17,063 bases of DNA from CAZEAC01 sp964510065. GTDB lineage: Bacteria > Bdellovibrionota_C > UBA2361 > CAIXSY01. The translations under genes were made by a program, and so were the position numbers. The notes under the pieces are model-generated. The model searched no databases. It had not been told where the DNA came from and worked only from the letters and a program-made list of their open reading frames with translations. Positions 1 to 6,523 of the stretch are shown here, one piece after another; position 1 is the first letter of the stretch, and the number at the start of each line of letters is the position of its first letter. Location of the stretch: positions 1-17,063 of the forward strand of contig CAZEAC010000098.1 of assembly GCA_964510065.1 (NCBI GenBank). The letters are read 5' to 3'.

Positions 1-114
1 CGAGAAAAAGCCCATTTCAACTCGGGAGAATTGAATCTATTCGCGCGCGCCCTGAGAAAACTAGCTGAGGAAAAATTAGCTGGGGGACTCCGGCGCCGGG
101 CTGCGGAGCTGTAA
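1..114 (+). CDS. C-terminal fragment of an unidentified gene
   Basis: Frame 1 is open from the first base to a TAA at 112-114, giving 37 codons; the other two forward frames close earlier. The peptide is rich in Lys, Arg, Glu, Leu and Ala (for example LRKLAEEKLAGGLRRRAAEL) and reads like an amphipathic helical C-terminus. It is too short to assign a family. The open frame could be chance over 114 bases, but the composition looks coding. The gene would end 45 bp before the antitoxin start, with no obvious terminator between. Confidence 0.4.
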   Translation, partial: REKAHFNSGELNLFARALRKLAEEKLAGGLRRRAAEL

Positions 115-121
115 GGTCTTA

Positions 122-140
122 TACTTGACTTAGTCAAGTA
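122..140. promoter_or_regulatory. Perfect inverted repeat, probable toxin-antitoxin operator
   Basis: TACTTGAC (122-129) and GTCAAGTA (133-140) are exact reverse complements separated by TTA. The site lies 20 bp before the antitoxin start and covers the predicted -35 element. Phd/YefM antitoxins repress their own operons by binding palindromes of this kind, so this is the likely autoregulatory operator. The palindrome is seen directly; the binding is inferred. Confidence 0.65.
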
Positions 141-153
141 ACTAGACTAACAT
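125..153 (+). promoter_or_regulatory. Candidate sigma70-type promoter of the toxin-antitoxin operon
   Basis: TTGACT (125-130) and TAACAT (148-153) are separated by 17 bp, matching the -35 and -10 consensus at 5/6 and 4/6. Transcription would begin near 159-160, at the antitoxin ATG, so the message would be leaderless; this fits the lack of any Shine-Dalgarno sequence there. An alternative -10, TATACT at 120-125, has no matching -35 and would start inside the palindrome. Confidence 0.45.
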
Positions 154-159
154 AAGTCT

Positions 160-390
160 ATGGCCAAGAAGCAATTCAGCATTTACGAAGCAAAAACTCA
201 GCTCTCGCGCCTTCTGAAGGCGGTGGAAAGAGGCGAAGAAATAGTTATCGCACGAGGCGATACACCGGTGGCAAAGATTGTTCGCTTTGACCCACCTCAC
301 CTTGAGCGCCAAGCCGGACTTTCTAAAGGTAAGATATGGGTGAGCGATGATTTTAATGATCCTCTTGGAGATTTTAAGGAGTATCAATGA
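160..390 (+). CDS. Phd/YefM-family antitoxin
   Basis: A 76-residue antitoxin of the Phd/YefM family, partner of the PIN toxin that follows. The N-terminal half (SIYEAKTQLSRLLKAVERGE, then IVIARGDTPVAKIV) is the family's dimerising DNA-binding fold. The acidic, aromatic tail (about residues 56-76, with WVSDDFNDPLGDF) matches the segment that wraps the toxin and blocks its active site. The length is typical. The ATG at 160 fits family alignments but has no ribosome-binding sequence, and the predicted transcript starts at or next to it, so translation may be leaderless. Its TGA stop overlaps the toxin start (ATGA at 387-390), implying translational coupling. Autorepression through the palindrome at 122-140 is likely. 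Confidence 0.9.
   Translation: MAKKQFSIYEAKTQLSRLLKAVERGEEIVIARGDTPVAKIVRFDPPHLERQAGLSKGKIWVSDDFNDPLGDFKEYQ
376..381 (+). promoter_or_regulatory. Strong ribosome-binding site of the toxin gene
   Basis: AAGGAG lies 5 nt before the toxin ATG at 387, inside the last codons of the antitoxin. It is a near-perfect Shine-Dalgarno sequence, in contrast to the antitoxin, which has none. Confidence 0.8.
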
Positions 391-776
391 GCTCCATCCT
401 TCTTGATACTCAGGCGTTACTCTGGTTTGCAGAAGGAGATTCTAAGCTATCAAAAAAATCTCTACAAAGTGTCGTCGATGGCAAAAACACGCTATTGCTC
501 AGCGTAGCTTCTATCTGGGAAATCGCAATTAAATCTAGCCTCGGCAAGATTAAGCTTAAGGAGTCCTTGCCTGAATTAATTGATAAGCAGATTTCAATAA
601 ACCGTGTGCAATTGTTGCAGATATCTCTGGAGCATGTTTGCGCGGTAGAAAAACTTCCCTTCATTCATCGTGACCCATTTGATAGACTTTTGGCGGCTCA
701 GGCTAAGATCGAAAAGTTGCATATTGTCAGCTCCGATGCGGTTTTTGACGCCTATAAAGTGAACAGAATATGGTGA
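387..776 (+). CDS. PIN-domain toxin, VapC type
   Basis: A 129-residue PIN-domain protein, the toxin of a type II toxin-antitoxin pair. PIN toxins of this kind are Mg2+-dependent endoribonucleases, usually acting on tRNA or rRNA and arresting growth when the labile antitoxin is lost. The expected acidic active-site residues are present: D7 in LLDTQALLW, E45 in SIWEIAIK, D99 in HRDPFDRLLAAQA and D117 in SSDAVF. The domain fills the whole protein and is of normal length, so it looks intact. The ATG overlaps the antitoxin stop, with AAGGAG 5 nt upstream. It belongs to the PIN subgroup that pairs with Phd-like antitoxins. The RNA target cannot be told from sequence. Confidence 0.92.
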   Translation: MSSILLDTQALLWFAEGDSKLSKKSLQSVVDGKNTLLLSVASIWEIAIKSSLGKIKLKESLPELIDKQISINRVQLLQISLEHVCAVEKLPFIHRDPFDRLLAAQAKIEKLHIVSSDAVFDAYKVNRIW

Positions 777-982
777 GAGTTGCGGACTAATCGGCCAACC
801 TAATTGCATTCGGGTGATTATGACGCTGCTACTTTTTTGAAGCTACCGGTCGGTAATAGATCGCTTCAGAACCTCAATCCAAGAAATGCGTAGGCACTTT
901 TCGGCACAGACTGTCACTTTTTTGCATCGAGACGCCGATCTTTCTACTTAGTACGCAGAGAGATGGTGCGTAGGCGAGGATT

Positions 983-2326
983 ATGCATCACTTATTATTG
1001 AGATATCGAGAACTACTTTTACTCGGCGCGCTTTTTCTTAGCACCGCAGTATCCAAGGCTTCGGCGGCTCCTGACTTTCTTGAAGTCCCTCAGTTGGAGA
1101 TAAGCGACATGCTCGTCGCCGGCGGCAGCCAAAGCGCGCAGATTACTATATCGGTCCGCGGGCGACCGTGGGCAAACTACTCGGTCGCAATAAACGAGAA
1201 GGCTTCGGTTTTTATTGAATCCGCAAATAGCGATAAGGTCGAGCTGGCTCCCGGTAGCAAGGCAATCGCAACTAATAAACTCGATCGTCAGGGCCAATCA
1301 AGTTTCAAATTTTCAATTCCAAAAAGTAGCAGCGGAAGAATCTACTTTCAGGTGATGACCAGTAAGCAGGATTTCTCCAAGTGGCGTGACATCGACCTCT
1401 CGGCGGTTGTTTCCGTAGTTGCGCTTGAAGATCTTTTAAAGGCGCTTGATCTGAAAGGCCCGAAAGGTGACAAGGGCGACACAGGTGCTGCTGGGCCAGC
1501 CGGTCCACAAGGTGCAACCGGTGCAATTGGCGCCCAAGGTCCACAAGGTGAGCAAGGTCTTAAAGGCGACAAGGGTGACACAGGCGCTGCTGGACCTGCC
1601 GGACCACAAGGTGCAACCGGTGCTCCCGGCGCCCAAGGTCTACAGGGTGAGCAAGGCCTTAAAGGCGACACCGGATTAACAGGCGCTCAAGGCCCACAGG
1701 GTCTTAAAGGTGACACGGGTGATAGCGGTGCCGTTGGTCCAGCCGGACCACAAGGTGCAGCAGGTGCGACCGGCGCTCAAGGTCCGCAGGGATTAAAGGG
1801 CGACAAGGGAGACACCGGCGCAACTGGACCTGCCGGACTGCAAGGTCCACAGGGGCTGAAAGGTGACACAGGAACAGCCGGCGCAGTTGGTCCCCAAGGC
1901 CCCGTCGGACCTCAAGGACCGCAAGGTCCTATGCCCATGCTTAGCTGCCCTGCGGGCTGGATTGATCTTGGACCAACCTGTATCCAGCCGAATTTCAGCT
2001 CTTCGGGGACTGTTGAAGATGCAATCAGCGACTGTTTTCAACGCGGCGCGAGAATCTGCGAACATCAAGAGCTCGCGTTCGCCTGTATGAGGCGCGACTC
2101 ACTTGGATTGGACTTTCCAGATAACACCTGGATGCACACAGGCTCAGTAATGTTACGAAGCACTGGCGGATCCACGAACAATACGTTCGTTGCTTATGCA
2201 GTGTATCGCCGCTTTGGCACACGCTGCTTTGGGCCGGCGACCATTAACCCGAACGACGCAGTGGTAAACTACGATCTTGCGGGAACCGTAAGAAATTACG
2301 CCTGCTGTGCTGACCGGACCTTCTAG
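983..2326 (+). CDS. Exported collagen-like protein with Cys-rich C-terminal domain
   Basis: A 447-residue predicted surface or secreted protein. Residues 1-29 form a signal peptide: basic start, hydrophobic LLLLGALFLSTAVS, and an AxA-like site (ASAA) before PDF. Residues 30-158 are a beta-rich N-terminal domain without cysteine that I do not recognise. Residues 159-317 are 53 uninterrupted Gly-X-Y triplets, able to form a collagen triple helix. Residues 318-447 form a C-terminal domain with eight cysteines (322, 333, 351, 359, 368, 415, 441, 442); its GARICEHQELAFAC segment vaguely recalls C-type-lectin or FGE-like modules. This domain may trimerise or cap the helix. Bacterial collagen-like proteins act in adhesion, filaments or matrix, but no specific role is supported here. 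The ATG at 983 follows AGGCGAGGA. The gene appears monocistronic. Confidence 0.88.
   Translation: MHHLLLRYRELLLLGALFLSTAVSKASAAPDFLEVPQLEISDMLVAGGSQSAQITISVRGRPWANYSVAINEKASVFIESANSDKVELAPGSKAIATNKLDRQGQSSFKFSIPKSSSGRIYFQVMTSKQDFSKWRDIDLSAVVSVVALEDLLKALDLKGPKGDKGDTGAAGPAGPQGATGAIGAQGPQGEQGLKGDKGDTGAAGPAGPQGATGAPGAQGLQGEQGLKGDTGLTGAQGPQGLKGDTGDSGAVGPAGPQGAAGATGAQGPQGLKGDKGDTGATGPAGLQGPQGLKGDTGTAGAVGPQGPVGPQGPQGPMPMLSCPAGWIDLGPTCIQPNFSSSGTVEDAISDCFQRGARICEHQELAFACMRRDSLGLDFPDNTWMHTGSVMLRSTGGSTNNTFVAYAVYRRFGTRCFGPATINPNDAVVNYDLAGTVRNYACCADRTF
1457..1933 (+). repeat. Collagen-like Gly-X-Y coding repeat
   Basis: There are 53 consecutive G-X-Y codon triplets without interruption. A higher-order unit of about 11 triplets (99 bp) recurs, seen as GDKGDTGAAGPAGPQGAT at residues 162-179 and again at 195-212. 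GLKGD, GPQ and GAQ modules repeat throughout. Proline occurs mostly in the X position and lysine and glutamine in Y, typical of bacterial collagens that lack prolyl hydroxylation. Near-identical DNA units suggest expansion by slippage or unequal recombination. Confidence 0.9.
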
Positions 2327-2374
2327 AAGAAACCAGTTGGACTAGCGTTTGCAGCTCCGCTACACTGGCCGGAT

Positions 2375-2965
2375 ATGCAGCTCTACCGTTCAAAGCTTCC
2401 GAAATCGCCAGAATCGATTGATCTTCGAAAGCTTTCTCTAGGCGTTGAATATCTATTTGGTAAAGACGCGGCATCAAGCCACGTTGGTATCCAGTCAGGA
2501 ACACCCGCGATTAGCGCGAGCGAAACCGCGCACTGGTCGCTCTATCGCTCGAGAGGCTATGAAATTATGGAGGGAAATCCAGGCTATTTCAAAATATCAC
2601 TTCCCTATCCCGAATGCATCGATGTCAACGCACGGCTGCATATCGCGGTTACCTACATCGATTTTGAAACGATAGATTTAGATGGCGGCGATAAGCATCG
2701 TCAAGACTTCGACCGACTCATGGACATTGCCAAGCTTGTTATAACCGATATGCTCGACGCCGGTTTAATCTGCAGTGGCGAAAAGCCAATCGATATTGTC
2801 GCTGAACCACTATCAGTCGATGGAACGCTTCGGCTGAGCCAGGTCCCTCGAGTCTCGGTCGACATCGGCGCAAGCTGGCTTTATGACCATGACTTCAAAC
2901 CTATTTTTTCAGGGTATCGACGCTGGAACCCGGGCCGCGAGCGCTGGATCTCTGATGGAAAGTAG
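2375..2965 (+). CDS. Hypothetical protein, 196 aa
   Basis: I do not recognise the family. The protein is soluble, with no signal peptide or membrane segment. It looks mixed alpha/beta: a hydrophobic central strand region (LHIAVTYIDFETIDL, near residues 89-103), an amphipathic helix with DRLMDIAKLVITDMLDAGL, and a strand-rich end ending in aromatic and Arg residues (GYRRWNPGRERW). It lies 48 bp after the collagen-like gene on the same strand. The ribosome-binding signal before the ATG is weak (GCCGGAT), so the start is uncertain. Codon use resembles its neighbours, and convergence on the next gene across a hairpin marks a unit boundary. Confidence that this is a real gene is good; function unknown. 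Confidence 0.7.
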   Translation: MQLYRSKLPKSPESIDLRKLSLGVEYLFGKDAASSHVGIQSGTPAISASETAHWSLYRSRGYEIMEGNPGYFKISLPYPECIDVNARLHIAVTYIDFETIDLDGGDKHRQDFDRLMDIAKLVITDMLDAGLICSGEKPIDIVAEPLSVDGTLRLSQVPRVSVDIGASWLYDHDFKPIFSGYRRWNPGRERWISDGK

Positions 2966-2984
2966 CCGCCGGAGCGAGCGCGGA

Positions 2985-3003
2985 GCAAGCCTGGTAGGCT
3001 TGC
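2985..3003. terminator. Hairpin between convergent genes, possible terminator
   Basis: GCAAGCCT (2985-2992) and AGGCTTGC (2996-3003) are perfect complements around a GGT loop. A second short stem, GCGAG-CA-CTCGC (3002-3013), overlaps its edge. The element sits in the 114 bp between two convergent genes. There is no T-tract on either side, so it is not a textbook intrinsic terminator; it may still mark transcript ends or protect 3' ends. Confidence 0.35.
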
Positions 3004-3079
3004 GAGCACTCGCGACTAAGCCAACGAAGCAGTTTAATGCGAATGGGGCTCGCAGCAGGAAAAAAGTTCAGAACACGCT

Positions 3080-4345
3080 CTAAGGAAACGAATCTATTTC
3101 CAAGCGTCGAAGCGCTCCAACTATCACGCGGCCACGTTCGCCGAGTACGGCGATATCAAAGTAAATCTCCGATTCAAGCTTATTCAGCTCAAGCTCTGAG
3201 AGCAAAAAATGCCAATAAAAAGTACCGAGCTTCTGATAGGGCTTCGAGGTTTCAACTTCGCAAAGAATTTTATTTCGCGGAGTTTCTTCACGGAGCAGAT
3301 CAAAGCCCTCGCTCGATCGCGGAATGCAACGAACTGCGAGAGCTTGGCTCGTAAGCGCTCCCGCCACAACCGAGAAACTTACACTCACCTTATCGGTACC
3401 AGATTGGTATACCGAGATATCTTCTACCTTGCTCTCGGAACAGGGATCACATTCCCAGATTCCACGACTCTGCGGCGAAATCGGCTCGCGCTGATGCGAA
3501 GTAGCGCCAACAAATAGCACCCTGCCCTCTTCGCGCTCCGCAATAACCTCGCCGCGCTCATCGACAATTTTCAAGATCGTATCAAGGTTGTGCCATCCGG
3601 GCTCGAGCTGAAGCGCGGCGTACGGCACTCCAAGACGCACCTGATCAATAACTTCGTGGTGATGCGTCGCCTCCAAAGGTAACAGCGCGCACACTTCTCC
3701 GCGCCAACTCTGACCTGAGAACTCATGCCCACGTTGTTCGAGCCAGGAGCTCACGCGATGTAGTGGGCGGCCTTCGTCTCGAAAGAAGAGCATCGCGTGT
3801 AAACTCTGGCCTACTCGATGAACAAGCTTTGCCGCGCACACCACCTCGATTCCCGGAGCGCCACATACTGTCGCGTCCTCATTTACGGCAAGTGGAAGTA
3901 GATAATCGCGCTCCTCCCCTTCATACTCGAGAAGCTCAAGCACCGCAAAGCGACGTAAGCACCAGGCAATAAGCGTCGCGCCCTGGTCGAGGAGCTGTTC
4001 GCGATCGACACGCGCCGGCTTTCGCACGGCGAGCGTAAGGTCAAAGAAAAACCTGGCCATGGTTGCCAGCATCAGGTCAGCCCCCTGGAATACATTCGGC
4101 AAGAATCCGGCGCAGAGTTCGAATTTTCGTACTCCCGTTTTGCGCTGCAACAGATCACCAAACACTTGCTGAAAAAACTCAGCTACTTCTGAAATATGCG
4201 CTTTTCGATCGCGGAGTTCGTTAATTTTTGAAAATAGCTCTACCGAGCTCACGTGCTCTGCGGAACTAGATGGTCCGGCAGCGGCTACCCGCGGCACTGG
4301 CTGTTCTTGGTCGGAAAGAACCTTAAGCTTTGGAACGCTCGCCAC
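3080..4345 (-). CDS. Hypothetical protein, 421 aa
   Basis: A large soluble protein of unknown family, with no signal peptide or membrane span. A low-complexity, Ser/Ala/Pro-rich N-terminus (about 1-35) precedes a helical region (about 36-140, with FFQQVFGDLLQRKTG and LMLATMARFFFDLTLAVRKPARV). A long beta-rich C-terminal half follows (for example VSVSFSVVAGALTSQALAVRCI). The start is GTG, supported by GAGGA about 4 nt upstream on the minus strand. It is transcribed divergently from the DUF456 gene across 82 bp. The layout, helical input region then beta-rich tail, would suit a regulatory or scaffold protein, but no motif supports a specific job. Confidence 0.75.
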   Translation of the reverse strand: MASVPKLKVLSDQEQPVPRVAAAGPSSSAEHVSSVELFSKINELRDRKAHISEVAEFFQQVFGDLLQRKTGVRKFELCAGFLPNVFQGADLMLATMARFFFDLTLAVRKPARVDREQLLDQGATLIAWCLRRFAVLELLEYEGEERDYLLPLAVNEDATVCGAPGIEVVCAAKLVHRVGQSLHAMLFFRDEGRPLHRVSSWLEQRGHEFSGQSWRGEVCALLPLEATHHHEVIDQVRLGVPYAALQLEPGWHNLDTILKIVDERGEVIAEREEGRVLFVGATSHQREPISPQSRGIWECDPCSESKVEDISVYQSGTDKVSVSFSVVAGALTSQALAVRCIPRSSEGFDLLREETPRNKILCEVETSKPYQKLGTFYWHFLLSELELNKLESEIYFDIAVLGERGRVIVGALRRLEIDSFP

Positions 4346-4427
4346 AAAATCCTCGGTTAAAACAACTTATTTGTACTACATTCCCGGAGATCACGACAGC
4401 AGCCATCTTTTGCGATAAGATTCACTG

Positions 4428-4910
4428 ATGATTACGGTTCTATTGTGGATTACCTCGATTGCATGTGTACTTTTGGGGATTGCTGGTACGATAGTGCCCG
4501 CGCTTCCCGGCGCGCCTCTCGTCTTTGTCGGGCTTCTCTGCCACGCCTGGATTGGGGATTTCAGCCAAGTGGGTTGGTTCTCTCTTACGCTCCTCGCGAT
4601 CCTTACAGTCCTAACCCTTGCGGTTGATGTCGCGGCTTCAGCGCTGGGCGCAAAACGGGTTGGCGCAAGTGCCCATGCGCTCTTTGGCGCGGCGGCAGGA
4701 TCAATTATCGGAATCTTCTTCGGGCTTATCGGAATCTTCTTCGGGCCCTTTGTCGGAGCCGCAGCTGGTGAATATTACGCAAAGCGTGATTTTGCAGGAG
4801 CAGGCAAAGTAGGCTTTGGAACATGGGTCGGAATGCTGGTCGGCACGGTGCTAAAAATAGGAATTATCTTCGCGATGATAGGGTATTATGTCGCCGCGGT
4901 AATTATATAA
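4428..4910 (+). CDS. DUF456 family membrane protein
   Basis: A 160-residue, strongly hydrophobic, Gly/Ala-rich inner-membrane protein that matches the DUF456 pattern: an N-terminal hairpin with GIAGTIVPALPGAPLVFVGL, a second membrane pair around residues 50-70, a glycine-rich segment (GIFFGLIGIFFGPFVGAAAGE) and a last helix. Length and motif order are normal for the family. No function is established for DUF456. The start has no clear ribosome-binding site but agrees with the usual family N-terminus. A 21-bp perfect tandem duplication lies in the glycine-rich segment. The gene ends 8 bp from the convergent membrane gene that follows. Confidence 0.88.
   Translation: MITVLLWITSIACVLLGIAGTIVPALPGAPLVFVGLLCHAWIGDFSQVGWFSLTLLAILTVLTLAVDVAASALGAKRVGASAHALFGAAAGSIIGIFFGLIGIFFGPFVGAAAGEYYAKRDFAGAGKVGFGTWVGMLVGTVLKIGIIFAMIGYYVAAVII
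4705..4746 (+). repeat. Perfect 21-bp in-frame tandem duplication
   Basis: Positions 4705-4725 and 4726-4746 are identical over 21 bases, equal to seven codons, and give the repeated peptide IGIFFG inside the DUF456 gene. DUF456 proteins normally carry a similar glycine-rich run here, so the protein length is not abnormal. The exact DNA identity, including third codon positions, is what stands out. Confidence 0.85.
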
Positions 4911-4918
4911 CGAACCTC

Positions 4919-5374
4919 TTAACTAGGCTCTCCATTATCGGATTGTGAGTAGGGCCTTTCTGCAATGTGCGAAGAAATTATGTAGACCCAAGGTATCACT
5001 GCCATAGTGAGGTAAATCGACACGAGAAGAAAAATGAGTGGACGAACCCAACGCCGCCGATGTGCATGAAACGTCAGCATCACTATGAGCGCTATCGCGC
5101 CTGTCTTGATCGCAAAGAGCACTGGCGCCGCACCATACGCCTGCATGAGCTCACGCAGGAATCCGTTGCCCTCCATCTCTACGCCGAGAAACGAAAGACC
5201 TAAGAAGGTAAGGAGTCCATCAAAAACTTGGCAGACGACAAGCGCTATGCCCAAGAGCATCGCTTTCTTCGAAAGTGCAACGCTTCCCATTCGAATAATA
5301 ACCGTCGAATTTCTCGTGCGGTGCCCCCGAAAGGAGACGTGCGTGACGATGTCTTTACCGATTTCAAAGCGCAT
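4919..5374 (-). CDS. Small membrane protein, DUF5658-like
   Basis: A 151-residue protein with a short basic cytoplasmic N-terminus and about three membrane helices (LLGIALVVCQVFDGLLTFLGL; VLFAIKTGAIALIVML; LIFLLVSIYLTMAVIPWVYII). The motifs D-G-L-L-T, G-V-E-x-E-x-N and a Lys opening the second helix resemble the D...E.N...K pattern of the DUF5658 family, whose function is unknown. I chose the ATG at 5374 because AAGGGG lies 7 nt upstream on the minus strand. The frame is open back to 5425, and a later Met at 5290 would give 123 residues nearer the compact family length. It converges on the DUF456 gene, leaving 8 bp and no room for a separate terminator. Confidence 0.72.
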   Translation of the reverse strand: MRFEIGKDIVTHVSFRGHRTRNSTVIIRMGSVALSKKAMLLGIALVVCQVFDGLLTFLGLSFLGVEMEGNGFLRELMQAYGAAPVLFAIKTGAIALIVMLTFHAHRRRWVRPLIFLLVSIYLTMAVIPWVYIISSHIAERPYSQSDNGEPS

Positions 5375-5456
5375 ACATGTACCCCTTAAGGTATCGGCAA
5401 ATCCAGGAAAAGACTTAACCCGCAAATCTCACCAGGGTTCTGCTCCGGCAGCCCAT

Positions 5457-5511
5457 CTCTGTGTTCTCCGTGTCTCTGTGGTTTATTTTGCTTCCCAAAA
5501 AAGCCACAGAG
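5457..5511. repeat. Dispersed-repeat-like CTCTGTG element with inverted arms
   Basis: The stretch 5457-5482 is a run of CTCTGTG / TTCTCCGTG / TCTCTGTGG units. From memory, a near-identical motif recurs in intergenic DNA of many unrelated environmental bacteria. CTCTGTGG (5474-5481) is the exact reverse complement of CCACAGAG (5504-5511), enclosing 22 nt, so the transcript could fold into a hairpin. The element lies just upstream of the gene starting near 5590. It may be a mobile or REP-like repeat. Its presence argues against the upstream extension of that open frame being coding. Confidence 0.5.
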
Positions 5512-5589
5512 GCGAGAAGAGTCGGAAAACTTATGTTCCAGAGTACTAGCGTAGGCAACAAGTCGAGCTTACAATGCTTTCGAGAGATA

Positions 5590-6417
5590 ATGAGTACCGT
5601 AGTACCTCGAGCAGTTCTTGCCACCGAAATTCGTGAAAGTCCCGATCATGACGCTCGGCAAGGTGCGTCGCGAGCTCCTCAGGAGCTGCGCGAACCCGCC
5701 GAAGCACGCTTACATCGAATGACACTCGCCCTCTCCGATCCTGACTTCCGCGTATGGGCTCACGCTGCAAAAGAGCTAAGCACGATGATAGTGGCGTCCC
5801 TGGTCATTGCCGAGAGAAGTCTTGAGATACTTTGTGCCCCTCCGGCAATTGCGCCCTCAAATCCGAGGTTACACGGTCTGGATCTTCCAACTGCTCGCTA
5901 TACGATTCGTGGTGCTATTCTCTATAGCTGGCAAAATGCGCTCAATGACAAAAACGGGGATCGAGTACTGCGTGAAAAGCTGCGTGATGTTTTTATTGCG
6001 AAGCTTGGTGGCGAATTAATTAATGACCCGAATTTTAATCCGTGCGAATCCGTTGCTCCGGCGCTAGCCCACTCCATCCCCAACGCCGACATGTGCCACT
6101 TTGAAAACTATTTGGTCTCACGCCCTGAGCTCTCGCTATGCCAAATTGTATGTGAGGGGCTGTATCATTCCGCGACTGTGCTTCAACGCTATTTTATGAA
6201 CGAAAGATTTTCGTCGCGGAAGTCAGAGCTTACCGATGGCGCGCTCTCGGCTGCTTCAACACGTTGTCGTGCCGAGGGGGTACTTCGTGCACTCTTAACG
6301 ATTCTGCCGCCTTCTCACGAATTCGCTAGACATTTCTACAACCCGGAACTTGATCTTGAATTCTTAAGTGGGCTTGCCGATTGGAACCGGCGAACCCGGC
6401 TAAGCCGTACTATCTAA
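5590..6417 (+). CDS. Hypothetical protein, 275 aa
   Basis: I do not recognise the family. The protein is soluble and mainly helical, with a charged N-terminal region and a helix-rich core starting at SDPDFRVWAHAAKELSTMIV, faintly like a HEAT-type repeat. It has several cysteines and no known catalytic motif. The frame is open from 5461, but its first codons would lie within the CTCTGTG repeat, so that start is unlikely. I chose the ATG at 5590 (GAGAG 3 nt upstream); the ATG at 5533, preceded by GGAA, is an alternative adding 19 residues. The gene precedes pdhC by about 106 bp that contain a new promoter, so it need not belong to that unit. Confidence 0.65.
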   Translation: MSTVVPRAVLATEIRESPDHDARQGASRAPQELREPAEARLHRMTLALSDPDFRVWAHAAKELSTMIVASLVIAERSLEILCAPPAIAPSNPRLHGLDLPTARYTIRGAILYSWQNALNDKNGDRVLREKLRDVFIAKLGGELINDPNFNPCESVAPALAHSIPNADMCHFENYLVSRPELSLCQIVCEGLYHSATVLQRYFMNERFSSRKSELTDGALSAASTRCRAEGVLRALLTILPPSHEFARHFYNPELDLEFLSGLADWNRRTRLSRTI

Positions 6418-6452
6418 ATTGTGCTAAGAATAGAACAACGAACAGACTCGAT

Positions 6453-6481
6453 TTGAAAATTTCGGCAGTTTATTCTATAGT
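6453..6481 (+). promoter_or_regulatory. Sigma70-type promoter of the pdhC-lipA unit
   Basis: TTGAAA (6453-6458) and TATAGT (6476-6481) are separated by exactly 17 bp; each matches consensus at 5 of 6 positions. Initiation near 6488 would leave a leader of about 36 nt before the ATG at 6524. It also excludes the in-frame TTG at 6482, which would lie upstream of the transcript. Confidence 0.65.
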
Positions 6482-6523
6482 TTGTCGGCGTTTTTTTGCG
6501 ACTTTTATTGGAGCCTTTGGCAC

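Noticed and set aside
844..855. Short palindrome TACCG-GT-CGGTA in the gap before the collagen-like gene
   Set aside because: Five-base arms are expected by chance, and no promoter was found beside it. The 777-982 gap otherwise shows nothing I can support.
1457..1933. Possible CRISPR or other spaced repeat array
   Set aside because: The repeat is a continuous in-frame Gly-X-Y coding run with no unique spacers.
1305..2068. Several long open frames on the minus strand and in other frames across the collagen-like gene
   Set aside because: They are by-products of the repetitive Gly-X-Y codons; the antisense peptides are Pro/Gly/Ala repeats without independent starts or signals.
2966..3079. Small plus-strand open frames running through the gap and into the 421-residue gene
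   Set aside because: They are antisense to, or overlap, a better supported minus-strand gene and lack starts with ribosome-binding sites.
5461..5589. Upstream extension of the 275-residue gene
   Set aside because: The extension translates the CTCTGTG repeat element and has no ribosome-binding site at its GTG; a later ATG is more credible.
6482..6523. Earlier TTG start for pdhC
   Set aside because: It would lie before the predicted transcription start and add 14 residues ahead of the conserved E2 N-terminus.
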